In this document: in pieces, positions 1-9,400 of the stretch
Numbering within the stretch: the first letter of the stretch is position 1
Layout of the letters: each line of letters begins with the position of its first letter
Source: Pedobacter mendelii
GTDB taxonomy: Bacteria > Bacteroidota > Bacteroidia > Sphingobacteriales > Sphingobacteriaceae
Direction: 5' to 3'
Assembly (NCBI RefSeq): GCF_014635725.1
Contig: NZ_BMDJ01000004.1
Span: 62,001-126,000 of the forward strand
Length of the DNA: 64,000 bases
The notes under the pieces: generated by a model
What the model was told of the DNA's origin: nothing
The model's input: only the letters and a program-made list of their open reading frames with translations
Databases searched by the model: none
Program-made: the position numbers and the translations under genes

Positions 1-1024
1 AATAATACTTAATCATATCAGGTACATAGGTATAAACAGCTTTATCATCTGCTACGCCATTTCCAACGGCATTTACGATGGCTACATTTCCTTTTCTGTA
101 AGCACCCATTAAACCGGCTACACCTAAAACACTATTCGGATTAAAAACTAAGGGATCCAAATAGTCATCATCAACACGTCGATAAATAACATCAATTTGT
201 TGTAAGCCTATAGTTGTTTTCATAAAAACCTTTTGATTTTTCACAACTAAGTCACGTCCTTCTACCAATTCTACACCCATTAAACGAGCTAATGTAGTAT
301 GTTCGTAATAAGCTGAGTTATACATTCCAGGACTTAACATTACAATTGTTGGGTTAGAAACAGCTCTCGGCGAAAGCGCCATTAAGTTTTTATATAATAT
401 TGCAGGATATTCTGTTACACTTCTTACGCCGCATTGCGGAATAAGGTCAGGAAATAGCCTTTTTGTGATTTCTCTGTTTTCGAGCATGTAGCTTACGCCT
501 GATGGCGTGCGTAGGTTGTCTTCCAATACATAAAATGTTCCATCATGGTCGCGGATTAAATCGATGCCTGCGATGTGAATGTATATATCATGCAAAACAT
601 TAACATTATGCATTTCCCGCAAAAAATGTGGACAAGAATAAATTACGTTGGTGGGTACAATTTTATCTTTTAAGATGAATTGATTGCTGTAAACATCTTT
701 AAGAAAAAGATTTAAAGCCTTTAATCTTTGTTTTATTCCTTTTTCGATAAAAGACCATTCGCTGGAAGTAATGATGCGTGGGATGATATCAAAAGGGAAG
801 ATTTTCTCAATTCCTTCGCCACTATCGTAAACGGTAAAGGTTATACCCTGGCTCATGAATAGTTTTTTAGCAAGTTCTTCCTTTTTGTTAAGATTGTCGA
901 GAGATTCTTTCGAGAAATTATTTATAAAATTTGAATAGTGATTTCTGTAGTTATCACTATTTAAAAACATTTCATCAAAAGTATTTGGATGATTTAAGTA
1001 GTTTTTTATAAAATTTTCTATCAT
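1..1024 (-). CDS. Circularly permuted ATP-grasp type 2 protein (COG2308-like), C-terminus outside window
   Basis: This is a partial gene: 341 codons are open from the ATG at 1024 down to the window edge with no stop. The visible protein begins MIENFIKNYLNHPNTF and contains IHIAGIDLIRDHDGTFYVLE and NLRTPSGVSYMLENRE, which I recognise as the core of the circularly permuted ATP-grasp family. Members are thought to ligate amino acids or peptides using ATP; the substrate is not known for most. In other genomes this gene is usually followed by an alpha-E domain protein and a transglutaminase-like protease, which here would lie to the left of the window. The 447 bp upstream hold no other gene. The cytoplasmic location is inferred from the absence of a signal peptide. 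The family call is confident; the biochemical role is not. Confidence 0.85.
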   Translation of the reverse strand, partial: MIENFIKNYLNHPNTFDEMFLNSDNYRNHYSNFINNFSKESLDNLNKKEELAKKLFMSQGITFTVYDSGEGIEKIFPFDIIPRIITSSEWSFIEKGIKQRLKALNLFLKDVYSNQFILKDKIVPTNVIYSCPHFLREMHNVNVLHDIYIHIAGIDLIRDHDGTFYVLEDNLRTPSGVSYMLENREITKRLFPDLIPQCGVRSVTEYPAILYKNLMALSPRAVSNPTIVMLSPGMYNSAYYEHTTLARLMGVELVEGRDLVVKNQKVFMKTTIGLQQIDVIYRRVDDDYLDPLVFNPNSVLGVAGLMGAYRKGNVAIVNAVGNGVADDKAVYTYVPDMIKYY

Positions 1025-1193
1025 TTGACTTAAATATTTGTTTAAAGTATGATTTTGAAAGTAAAAAACCTTAATTTTTATATTAAAAATTAATTTTAAA
1101 TGTTTTTTAAAGCTATTTTAAGTTGTATTATATATGATTTATAAGTATTTATATATTTTAATGAAAAATAAATTAAATATTTGCATTTTTTTC

Positions 1194-1223
1194 TTGCAAA
1201 TATCCATAATTTTCGTACATTTG
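1194..1223 (+). promoter_or_regulatory. Strong Bacteroidota-type promoter (TTG-N19-TACATTTG)
   Basis: TTG at 1194-1196 and TACATTTG at 1216-1223 are separated by exactly 19 bp, matching the Bacteroidota primary-sigma consensus. No ORF follows on this strand. The next elements are two intrinsic terminators at 1258 and 1349, so the promoter appears to drive a short non-coding transcript. Confidence 0.6.
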
Positions 1224-1257
1224 TAATGCTCGTTAATTATTATTATATATTTGGTTT

Positions 1258-1287
1258 AAAAAAAGCGCTGGTAACGGCGCTTTTTTT
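1258..1287 (+). terminator. Intrinsic terminator
   Basis: An 11-bp stem pairs A7GCGC (1258-1268) with GCGCT7 (1277-1287) around an 8-nt loop, and the stem itself ends in seven T. It follows the orphan promoter at 1194-1223. Confidence 0.6.
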
Positions 1288-1348
1288 ATAAAGACTTTCA
1301 AAACAGGATATTCATAATCAACATAAACCAAACAACCTAAACTAAATT

Positions 1349-1380
1349 AAAGCTTCCTCGTAAAAGGAAGCTTTTTTGTT
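1349..1380 (+). terminator. Intrinsic terminator
   Basis: A perfect 10-bp stem AAAGCTTCCT (1349-1358) / AGGAAGCTTT (1365-1374) has a 6-nt loop and a T-run to 1377. It is the second plus-strand terminator in 100 bp without a plus-strand gene. Confidence 0.55.
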
Positions 1381-1411
1381 TTTGTACGGTTTCGCTGTAA
1401 AATCTTTATAT

Positions 1412-1454
1412 AAAAAAAAAAGCTACCTCAATGAATATCAAGATAGCTTTTTTT
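1412..1454 (-). terminator. Terminator of the ferritin gene
   Basis: The outer stem AGCTA (1421-1425) / TAGCT (1444-1448) is flanked by A/T runs, and an inner helix pairs only on the minus-strand RNA, where it contains G-U wobbles that would be A-C mismatches on the plus strand. That asymmetry, plus the ten T at the left end on the minus strand, assigns it to the ferritin transcript ending at 1472. Confidence 0.7.
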
Positions 1455-1471
1455 AATATATGTTTTGTTGT

Positions 1472-1999
1472 TTATTGTTCCGAATAGGTAATTTTGTTAA
1501 CGTGTTTGTCAATTTCCCATCTTCCTGTTCCTTCTTCGCCGATTACTTCGAATAATTCTAAAGCACGACGAGCTTTATATTCTTCTTCACGTTGTTCTTT
1601 TAAGAACCAGTTTAAAAATTCCATCGTAACAAAATCTTGTTCGTTTTGGCATTTTGCATAAATGTTTTTAAAGCTTTGGGTAATGGCAATTTCAGCTTCC
1701 AAGGCATCTTCAAAAACTTCTCTGAAGCCTGCAAAATCAGTTTTAATTCCTGAAACTTCCGGAGAAATTGCATTTCCACCCATATCCAAAACGTATTTGA
1801 ATAACTTGAGTTGGTGCATTCTTTCTTCTTCAGCTTGTTTTGCAAAATAATCTGCTGAAAAATCAAATCCATTTTGGTCGCACCAAGATGACATTGATAA
1901 ATATAGTGATGAAGAGTGAGCTTCTTTTTTAATCTGCTGATTTAAAAGTGTTTCAATATCCTGTGATATTAAACTTTTTATTCGCATTAAGTCTTTCAT
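1472..1999 (-). CDS. ftnA: Ferritin (bacterial FtnA type)
   Basis: This 175-aa cytoplasmic iron-storage protein oxidises Fe(II) at a di-iron ferroxidase centre and stores it inside a 24-subunit shell. The visible four-helix signature includes EAHSSSLYL in helix A and EEERMHQLKLF in helix B, which carry the ferroxidase glutamates and histidine, and EQREEEYKAR in helix D. Length matches FtnA (165-175 aa), and no haem-binding bacterioferritin methionine pattern is evident. Two starts are possible, the ATG at 1999 or the one four codons later; the upstream one lies about 25 nt after a TACATTTG -10-like box at 2025-2032. It appears monocistronic, with its own terminator at 1412-1454. No Fur box was recognised. 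Confidence 0.93.
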   Translation of the reverse strand: MKDLMRIKSLISQDIETLLNQQIKKEAHSSSLYLSMSSWCDQNGFDFSADYFAKQAEEERMHQLKLFKYVLDMGGNAISPEVSGIKTDFAGFREVFEDALEAEIAITQSFKNIYAKCQNEQDFVTMEFLNWFLKEQREEEYKARRALELFEVIGEEGTGRWEIDKHVNKITYSEQ

Positions 2000-2024
2000 A
2001 ATTTTAACTGCTTAACTAATGGTA

Positions 2025-2032
2025 CAAATGTA
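2025..2032 (-). promoter_or_regulatory. -7 box of the ferritin promoter
   Basis: The minus strand reads TACATTTG, a perfect TAnnTTTG match 25 nt upstream of the ferritin ATG. No good TTTG is found 19-21 bp further upstream, so only the -7 element is supported. Confidence 0.5.
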
Positions 2033-2095
2033 ACATCTTAATAAGCATATTGTGTGCAGTATTTGCTATATGAAATTAGTCTAAATTGTTGTAAA

Positions 2096-2160
2096 GAAGA
2101 TGTAAGATGGATGATGGGAAATTGAAGATGGCGTAGGGTGGATGGAAAATAGAAGAAGTA
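2096..2160. repeat. Purine-rich GATGGAAGATG-type intergenic repeat
   Basis: Degenerate copies of GTAAGATGGATGATGGGAAA and GAAGATGG fill this gap between ferritin and the next gene. Related tracts occur near 11705-11725 and, with a matching inverse arm, at 15470-15602. No coding potential was seen. Confidence 0.5.
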
Positions 2161-2208
2161 AGTACTCAGTTGATTGCTAATTTTTTCCTATTCCATTAAC
2201 CAATATCG

Positions 2209-2568
2209 CTAAACAACCAATCTATGTAAGCAATCGCTGATTAAATGATTTAGTTTAAACATGGTAAAAGTACCTTGTAATAATTCCTTTAAAGCAACAA
2301 TCTCGCAAGCGTTCAGCAAATAAATATGCTCGCAGCCATTAAAAGTTACAACTTCAAAATCAGCTTTATGGGTATTCAATAGAAGTGCATCGATATCAAT
2401 ATCTTCAACAACCTTTTTTAATTTGCGAAGTGATAGACAATTGTAACGAGCAAACTTACCGCCGAAATCAACAAAAAAGCAGTTTAACTTATCCGATTGA
2501 TAAATAGAACCTTGTTTTATTGAGAATACGTTAATCAGTTCGTTAATATTGATACAAGCTTTTTCCAT
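2209..2568 (-). CDS. Conserved-looking hypothetical protein, 119 aa
   Basis: I do not recognise this protein. It begins MEKACININELINVFSIK, has no signal peptide or membrane segment, and has an acidic central stretch (KKVVEDIDIDALLL) followed by a Leu-rich C-terminus. Cysteines occur at several scattered positions (for example DKLNCFF, RYNCLSL, FNGCEH, LNACEI, ISDCLH), but not in a clear CxxC metal-binding layout. The frame is clean, starts with ATG and shows codon use like its neighbours, so it is probably a real Bacteroidota-restricted small cytoplasmic protein. It stands alone between ferritin and the acetyltransferase/MBL pair. Confidence 0.6.
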   Translation of the reverse strand: MEKACININELINVFSIKQGSIYQSDKLNCFFVDFGGKFARYNCLSLRKLKKVVEDIDIDALLLNTHKADFEVVTFNGCEHIYLLNACEIVALKELLQGTFTMFKLNHLISDCLHRLVV

Positions 2569-2646
2569 CGGTTACAAAAATTGCTATTATTTAGATTAAA
2601 TACAAATAAAAATAGAAATAAATTCTTAATATTACCTTTAAAGGAT

Positions 2647-3213
2647 TTACACCGAGATGTGATAAATCATGTGATGATAAATTCCTCCAATAAGTTGTTT
2701 TTCATCATTAATTTTGAAACCTTTGTTTTGATAAAGCTTCAACGCTTTATCATTATTAGTTTCGACCAGTAAACCTATTTTAGTATGGCCTAATTCTGCT
2801 GCCCATTTAATGCCGGCATCAATTAATTGTTTGCCGATGCCTTTACCTTGTGCGGTTGGGTTAACACTAATTGTATCTAGATAAAATTCGCCAGCTTGCG
2901 TTTCGGGTTCTGGGATAAAGTTCTTTAATCTGCAATGAAGAGAAAGATAATTTAAAAAATTAGTTCTGAGTTCTATCAACTTTGCGCCATCATAAGCGTT
3001 TATTGAACCTAGCACTTCATCGTTTTCATTAGTATAAACTAATGTATTTTCAAAACTATACTGGTTATTGGCTTCTTTAAAGAAATGTTCAAATAGTTTT
3101 ATTGTAGCATCATGATTATTGGTATTGCTGAATTTGTAAGCTAGTTCGCCCATTGCCTGAATAATTAAGCGGCTGACAGCTTTTGCATCACTAATTTTTG
3201 CTTTGCGAATCAT
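2647..3213 (-). CDS. GNAT-family N-acetyltransferase
   Basis: This 188-aa protein has the GNAT fold. It opens with MIRKAKISDAKAVSRLI, the usual beta1-alpha1 start, and has the acetyl-CoA pyrophosphate loop QGKGIGKQLI at about residues 123-132, after the strand FYLDTISVNP. A C-terminal NNDKALKLYQNKGFKI matches the family's last helix and strand (typically N..A..LY...GF). It would transfer acetyl from acetyl-CoA to an amine, but the substrate cannot be read from the sequence. Its ATG lies 3 bp after the stop of the MBL hydrolase gene (3216-4055), so the two are almost certainly co-transcribed. Confidence 0.88.
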   Translation of the reverse strand: MIRKAKISDAKAVSRLIIQAMGELAYKFSNTNNHDATIKLFEHFFKEANNQYSFENTLVYTNENDEVLGSINAYDGAKLIELRTNFLNYLSLHCRLKNFIPEPETQAGEFYLDTISVNPTAQGKGIGKQLIDAGIKWAAELGHTKIGLLVETNNDKALKLYQNKGFKINDEKQLIGGIYHHMIYHISV

Positions 3214-3215
3214 TA

Positions 3216-4055
3216 TTAAATATCACTTAAATTAAAGGTTTCTGCTACACGGATTCCTTTCTCAGTTCTTTGCAAAGTACAAGATTCGTGAATTGGGTCG
3301 TGTTCTAAAAATAAAATGTAATTGTTGTTAACTGCTTCTTCTAAAAAAGCCTGCTTTTCATTTAGTGTTTTTAAGGGAAACATGTCATAAGCCATTACAT
3401 AGGGAAGGGGTAGGTGTCCGACCGATGGAAGTAAATCAGCCATGTAAACGATGGTTTTACCTTTGTAATTTATTTTAGGAAGCATCATGGCATCGGTATG
3501 TCCGTAGGCAAAGCCAATGTTAATTCCTTTTCTCCATTCTATATTATCTTGCTCGGAAATGAATTTTAATTGTCCGCTTTCTTGTATTGGTAATATGTTT
3601 TCTTTTAAAAAAGATGCTTTTTCTCTTGCATTTGGTTCAATAGCCCATTGCCAGTGTTTTTCATTGCTCCAATAAGTTGCGTTTTTAAATGCTGGAATAA
3701 GTTTTTCCCCATCACGAATTACTGCGCCGCCAACATGGTCGAAATGCAGATGGGTTAAAAATACATCGGTAATATCTGCTGTACTAAAACCTAAATTTAC
3801 CAAAGATTTATCAATCGAATCCTCACCATGCAAATAATAGTGGCTAAAAAACTTCTCATCTTGCTTATTTCCAATTCCTGTATCTATTAATGTAAGGCTA
3901 TTACCATCTTCAATTAATAGGCAGCGCATTGCCCAGGTACAAAGGTTATTAGCATCAGCAGGATTTGTTTTTTGCCAGATGGCTTTTGGTACAACGCCGA
4001 ACATCGCGCCTCCGTCTAATTTAAATAAGCCTGTGTTTATGGTGTGGAGTTTCAT
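3216..4055 (-). CDS. MBL-fold metallo-hydrolase (AHL-lactonase-like)
   Basis: This 279-aa protein carries the metallo-beta-lactamase HxHxDH motif as HLHFDH (residues 102-107). Further metal ligands are in GHTDAMM and YMADLLPS, and a late EHDP probably supplies the final histidine. The preceding LTLIDTGIGN is the conserved beta-strand aspartate turn. The layout resembles quorum-quenching lactonases and related hydrolases of the AttM/AiiB group, but those are only a subset of the fold, so the substrate is left open. It has no signal peptide and is probably cytoplasmic. It is the first gene of a two-gene unit with the GNAT acetyltransferase. The 58 bp before its ATG are made of 14-bp tandem repeats (4058-4115), so the promoter must lie within or beyond them. 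Confidence 0.85.
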   Translation of the reverse strand: MKLHTINTGLFKLDGGAMFGVVPKAIWQKTNPADANNLCTWAMRCLLIEDGNSLTLIDTGIGNKQDEKFFSHYYLHGEDSIDKSLVNLGFSTADITDVFLTHLHFDHVGGAVIRDGEKLIPAFKNATYWSNEKHWQWAIEPNAREKASFLKENILPIQESGQLKFISEQDNIEWRKGINIGFAYGHTDAMMLPKINYKGKTIVYMADLLPSVGHLPLPYVMAYDMFPLKTLNEKQAFLEEAVNNNYILFLEHDPIHESCTLQRTEKGIRVAETFNLSDI

Positions 4056-4057
4056 TT

Positions 4058-4115
4058 TAGTATCAAGTATTTAGTATCAAGTATTTAGTATCGAGTATCA
4101 AGTACTAGTATCAAG
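4058..4115. repeat. Tandem repeat TTTAGTATCAAGTA abutting an ATG
   Basis: Three near-perfect 14-bp units of TTTAGTATCAAGTA are followed by degenerate ones (TCGAGTATCAAGTA, CTAGTATCAAG). The array begins 3 bp upstream of the MBL-hydrolase start codon, so it forms that gene's leader on the minus strand. Confidence 0.8.
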
Positions 4116-4138
4116 ATTTGAATCGGTTAAAAATAAGA

Positions 4139-4166
4139 AAACCCTTTAGAACTAACTAAAGGGTTT
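4139..4166 (-). terminator. Terminator of lpdA
   Basis: A perfect 11-bp stem AAACCCTTTAG (4139-4149) / CTAAAGGGTTT (4156-4166) has a 6-nt loop, and on the minus strand it is followed by a T-rich tract. It lies downstream of the lpd stop at 4235. Confidence 0.7.
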
Positions 4167-4234
4167 CTATAAAGGTGTTTAATGTTTTAGTTTTATTTTT
4201 TTAGCTTTTAGCTTTAGCCTTTTACCTTGAGACC

Positions 4235-5623
4235 TTACAAATGTATCACTTCTCCGTAAGCATCAGCGGCAGCTTCCATAATGGCTTCGCTCATGGTTGG
4301 ATGTGGATGTACAGATTTTATCATCTCATGTCCTGTTGTTTCTAATTTACGAGCAACAACAATTTCGGCAATCATTTCTGTAACGTTAGTGCCAATCATG
4401 TGTGCGCCTAACAATTCTCCGTATTTAGCATCAAAAATAAGTTTTACGAAACCATCTTTTGCGCCGGCAGCACTTGCTTTACCTGATGCTGAAAATGGAA
4501 ACTTGCCAATTTTTAACTCGTAACCAGCTGCTTTTGCTGCTTTTTCTGTATAACCAACTGAAGCTATTTCTGGTGTGCAATACGTACATCCTGGAATGTT
4601 GTTATAATCTAATGGCTCAACATGCTGACCAGCAATTTTCTCTACACAAATAATTCCTTCTGCTGATGCAACGTGAGCTAGTGCTTGTCCGCCAACTGCA
4701 TCACCAATAGCATAATAGCCTTTTACAGATGTATTATAGAATTCATCCGTAACAATTTTACCTTTTTCTGTTTTGATACCAGTTTCTTCTAAACCGATGT
4801 TTTCGATGTTGGCAACAATACCAGCTGCAGATAGAACAATATCCGCTTCGATAGTTTGCATGCCAGAAGCCGTTTTAACAGAAACTTTACAGCCTGAGCC
4901 ACTGGTGTCGACTGCTTCGACAGAAGCAGAAGTCATTACATCAATACCAACTTTTTTAAGGCTACGCAGTAATTGTTTAGAAACATCTTCATCTTCAACA
5001 GGAACAACATTATCCATAAATTCAACAATGGTTACTTTTGTTCCCATCGTTGCGTAAAAATATGCAAATTCTACTCCAATAGCACCTGAACCTACAACAA
5101 CCATACTTTTTGGTTGTTCAGGTAGAACCATTGCCTGGCGGTAACCTATAATTTTTTTGCCATCCTGTTTGAGGTTAGGCAATTCTCTTGAGCGAGCACC
5201 TGTAGCAATAATGATGTTTTTGGCTGTTAATTCTTGTTGAGAACCATCAGCACCTTTAACTTCTAATTTGTTTCCCGGTTTAAGCTTACCAGTACCCATA
5301 ATGACGTCAATTTTATTTTTTTTCATTAAAAATTGAACACCCTTACTCATACCATCTGCAACGCCTCGGCTACGTTTTACTACGGCAGCAAAATCAGCAG
5401 TTGCAGCTGTGGTTGTAATTCCGTAATCAGCTGCATGATTAATGTATTCGAAAACCTGAGCACTTTTTAAAAGTGCTTTAGTAGGGATACATCCCCAATT
5501 TAAACAAATACCACCCAATGATTCACGCTCAACAATTGCAACTTTTAGTCCTAATTGTGAGGCTCTGATTGCAGCTACATAACCACCTGGGCCGCTGCCT
5601 AAAACAATAACATCGTAATTCAT
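4235..5623 (-). CDS. lpdA: Dihydrolipoyl dehydrogenase (E3)
   Basis: This 462-aa FAD enzyme reoxidises dihydrolipoamide on E2 components of pyruvate, 2-oxoglutarate and branched-chain 2-oxoacid dehydrogenases, using NAD+. Seen in order are the FAD-binding GSGPGG (residues 9-14), the redox disulfide GGICLNWGC (C40 and C45), ATGAR, the NAD-binding GSGAIGVEFA, the second FAD site AIGDAVGG, and the C-terminal HPHPTMSE carrying the active-site His-Glu pair of the dimer partner. Length is normal for E3 (460-475). Start ATG at 5623. It is monocistronic, with its terminator at 4139-4166; no E1/E2 genes are adjacent, so it probably serves several complexes. Confidence 0.96.
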   Translation of the reverse strand: MNYDVIVLGSGPGGYVAAIRASQLGLKVAIVERESLGGICLNWGCIPTKALLKSAQVFEYINHAADYGITTTAATADFAAVVKRSRGVADGMSKGVQFLMKKNKIDVIMGTGKLKPGNKLEVKGADGSQQELTAKNIIIATGARSRELPNLKQDGKKIIGYRQAMVLPEQPKSMVVVGSGAIGVEFAYFYATMGTKVTIVEFMDNVVPVEDEDVSKQLLRSLKKVGIDVMTSASVEAVDTSGSGCKVSVKTASGMQTIEADIVLSAAGIVANIENIGLEETGIKTEKGKIVTDEFYNTSVKGYYAIGDAVGGQALAHVASAEGIICVEKIAGQHVEPLDYNNIPGCTYCTPEIASVGYTEKAAKAAGYELKIGKFPFSASGKASAAGAKDGFVKLIFDAKYGELLGAHMIGTNVTEMIAEIVVARKLETTGHEMIKSVHPHPTMSEAIMEAAADAYGEVIHL

Positions 5624-6428
5624 CTATTTGTATTTTTTGTTTTTATCTGTTATATGGAGCCTACCATAAAATAATCATTTATCGGATATTTATACTATGA
5701 TTTAATTATGGATGGTTCCTATCTTTTCTAAAGAGATTTGCTTTTTAATTGTTTTATTTATTGTAATCTCCGGGTAAAAGAAGGCTCTGAAAACAGGTAA
5801 TCCTCGCTTAAATATTAACTATTTCGGCATTACATTTATTAGAAAGACGAGTTTCTAATAATCATCAAAACTAAAAAAAAAATGTTAAACGGTGCAGTCA
5901 ATTTGAATCATAGGATGTTTATGCATTATAAATTTACAAAGCAATCATATATTATAAATAGCCAGCAAATTTTCTTAAGAATTTTTTAATATGTACATGC
6001 TTGATAAACAGTAATAAAGCAATAATAATATAGAATAATTCAGAATTTAGTTTCAGGATTTGATAATCTTCAGTTGGATTGCCTAATACCGCATTTAGAT
6101 TTAGCTTTTGTTGTTTTTTAAGGTTTCTTTTGAAAAAAACATAATTGTTAGGATGTGTTTTTAGTAAAATTTTAAGTTTGAATAAATTTTACTGCGTTAA
6201 TTATAGCAATTTGTAGCATTTCTTAGTGATAATTTATTTGTAAAGGCAAAGTATTGATAAACTGAAAGTTAATAGACTGAAAAACTATGTTAATTGTTGA
6301 AAAGTTTTGTAAGACTTAACGATAATTTAACATTGAATGTTAAAATGTGTTAAAAATTAATAATTACATTTGCGGCATAAAATCTTTTCGATTTATTATT
6401 CAAAAAAAACAAATTTAAAAATCAAAGT
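5624..6428. other. 805-bp divergent intergenic region with a 10-bp palindrome
   Basis: No gene was found between the divergent lpdA and the TonB-dependent receptor. The notable element is an inverted repeat TTATTAGAAA (5836-5845) / TTTCTAATAA (5852-5861) with a 6-nt spacer and no T-run on either side, which looks more like a regulator-binding site than a terminator. The rest is AT-rich, and I see no riboswitch that I can name. The receptor promoter box lies at 6365-6372. Confidence 0.5.
6365..6372 (+). promoter_or_regulatory. -7 box (TACATTTG) of the Oar-like receptor
   Basis: TACATTTG matches TAnnTTTG and lies 56 nt before the receptor ATG. The -33 region is weak (no TTTG at 19-21 bp). Confidence 0.45.
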
Positions 6429-9400
6429 ATGAAGAAATCTTTACTTTTAAGATTATTACTTGTTATTGTGGCTTTTGTGGGGATTACTTTAAGTGTTCAT
6501 GCACAGGTAACAACCTCATCAATGACAGGAACCATTAAGGATGACAAGGGGGCTTTGCCTGGTGCGAGTATCAAAGCTACGCACACGCCCACAGGTACAG
6601 TTTACACCGTATCAACCAATAATGATGGTCGTTTTACAATTGGTGGTATGCGTGTTGGTGGACCATACACCGTTGAGATTAGTTTCGTTGGTTACAAACC
6701 ATCAAAATTAACTGAGGTTTATCTGAAATTAGGAGAGCCTTATGTGGTTAATACTACATTAGTTGATAATAGCTCAACCTTGGCTGAAGTTAAAATTGTT
6801 GGACAAGGAGCAAATGCTATTTTGAATTCTAACAAGAATGGTACTTCAACCGTAATCAATAAAGCACAAATTCAGAGTTTGCCAACGATTACGCGTAGTG
6901 TTAATGATTTAACCCGTTTAACACCTCAGGCAAATGGTACTTCAATTGGAGGTGGTAATTACCGCTCGAATAATTTTACTGTAGATGGTGCTAACTTCAA
7001 CAACCAGTTTGGTATTGGCGGTAACATTCCTGCGGGTGGTTCACCGATTTCGATTGATGCATTGGAGCAAATTTCCATAAACGTAACTCCTTATGATGCT
7101 CGTCAAACTGGTTTTACCGGTGGTTCTGTTTCTGCTGTAACACGTTCTGGTACGAATTCTTTTTCTGGTAACGCTTTTTACACCATGCGTGGTGAAGATA
7201 ATCAAGGGAAAAGAATTGGTGAAAGCTTTAGATTAGGTACACTTCAAAAATTAGACGAGAAAAATTATGGATTTAGTTTAGGTGGTCCAATAATTAAGGA
7301 TAAATTATTTTTCTTCGTAAACTATGAGAAGAAACTGACAACTTCACCAGGGACGCAACGTATTGCTTCGAATGCATTAAATCCTTACAATATTGCAAAT
7401 CCGAATGTTGTTCAAGCTTCTGAATCATTTTTGAATCAAGTTAGCTCTTATTTGTTAAGTAGATATAACTATTCAACTGGTCCTTATCAAGGTTATTCAA
7501 ATGTTAGCGATAACGAAAAAATGTTTGCCCGTTTAGATTGGAATATTAATAAAAATCACCGTTTTAGTGTTCGTTATAACCAAGTTGAAAGTAAGTCTCC
7601 CGCTTCTGCAAGTACATCAACTAGTGGATCACCGATCGGTTCTATAACAGGTTTAGCTTATGCTAACGCCAGATCTGGTACCGCTAGAAATGCTGGTTTA
7701 CCATTCTTCAATTCAAACTATTATCAAGCTGCTAACTTATATTCAGGCGTAGCGGAGTTAAACTCAAACTTTGGAAGTAAGATTACAAATGTTTTAAGAG
7801 CAACATATTCACACCAGAATGATCCTCGTACAACAGATGGAAGTCCATTTCCTTTAGTTGATATTTTAGATGGTACACCAACTAGTAACGCAAATTTAGG
7901 AAGTGTTTTAACTACATTTGGTTATGAGCCATTCTCATATGGTAACTTGAGAGATGTAACAAGTTATACCTATAGCGATGATTTAAGTTTAGCATTAGGT
8001 AAGCATAATATCACTTTAGGAGTACAGGCTGAATACAGTACAACCAAAAATGGTTTCCAACGCTTTGGAACTGGTTTTTATACCTTTAGAACTTGGAATG
8101 ATTTTATAACAAACCAAAGACCAGCACAATATACAGTGACATATCCATTGACTGCTGATGGTTCTCAGGCTTTTCCAAGTTTTAAGTTTGCACAATACTC
8201 TGCCTATTTACAGGATGAGTTTACAGTAAGCGATCGTTTAAAATTTACTGCGGGTTTACGTGTTGAACAGGCAAGTTACCCAGATGTAACTGAAGTAAGA
8301 ACACATCCTTTAGTTGCTGGTTTAAATTTTGCAGGACAAAAAATTGATACTGGTGTTTTACCAGAGAATAAAGTGTCATTCTCCCCGCGTTTCGGATTTA
8401 ACTGGGATGTAATGGGCGATCGTTCGTTTCAAGTTCGTGGTGGGTCTGGTATTTTTACTGGTCGTATTCCATTTGTATGGATTGTTTCTCAATCAGGAGA
8501 TGCAGGTTTAATTCAATATACTCAAAGTTATGTTGGAAATGCCGCTCCGTTCTTCAATCCGTCAATTGCACCACAATTAACTACAGCAGCACCACCCGCA
8601 GGAAGTTCAATTCCATCTTCAGGAATAAGTGTTATGTCTCCAACTTTAAAATTCCCTCAAACCTGGAAATCTAGTTTAGCCTTTGATTTTAAGTTGCCAT
8701 TTGGAATTGTTGGAACATTAGAAGGTATATATGGACGTGATCTGAATGTAGCTTTTGCTAGAAATTTAAATCTTGCAAATCCTAATATTCAGATTTCTGG
8801 ATATGGCGATACAAGGTTATTCTATCCTATTAGCAATTCAGACAAATATTATAACCCAATCAATGCAGCAGGTTTACCAGTTGCACAAGGAACTCCAAGT
8901 GGAGGAGCTAACGGTACGGTTACAGGTTTTAACGCTATCCAAATGGATAATGTAAAAGGTGGTTATAACTGGATGGCTACTGCTCAATTGACAAAACAGT
9001 TCTCTAATGGAATTGCAGCTATGATTGCTTATACTCGTTCGGATCAACGTAATTATGGAGATCAAGGTGGTGATCAATTAGGTAATTTATGGTCATTGCC
9101 TCAAACATCTGGTAATCCAAATAATCCGACATTGAGTTACTCAAGCAATTTAAATCCAGATAGAGTAATCGCAAACGTTTCATATAGAAAAGCATACTTT
9201 GGAAATTTAGCTACTTCATTCTCATTGTTTTATGAAGGTGCCCAACAAGGTAGATTCTCTTATACATACAATGGTGATTTTAATCGTGATGGTGTATCAG
9301 GTAATGATTTAATTTATATTCCTAATCCAGGAGAATTGACAGCAGCTTCTTTCGTAGCTATTCCTGCTGGAACAGCTAATTATGCAAGAGCATATAGTGC

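Larger units (their letters stand above)
1230..1380 (+). ncRNA. Candidate small RNA between a consensus promoter and two terminators
   Basis: A promoter at 1194-1223 predicts a start near 1230. Transcription would end at the hairpin plus U-run at 1258-1287 (about 58 nt), or on read-through at the second hairpin at 1349-1380 (about 150 nt). No reading frame of useful length exists in the interval. I do not recognise an Rfam family. The call rests only on promoter and terminator geometry; alternatively the hairpins may insulate the flanking minus-strand genes. Confidence 0.35.

Noticed and set aside
4058..4115. Possible CRISPR array
   Set aside because: Units are 14 bp, directly tandem with no spacers, and no cas genes are present anywhere in the window.
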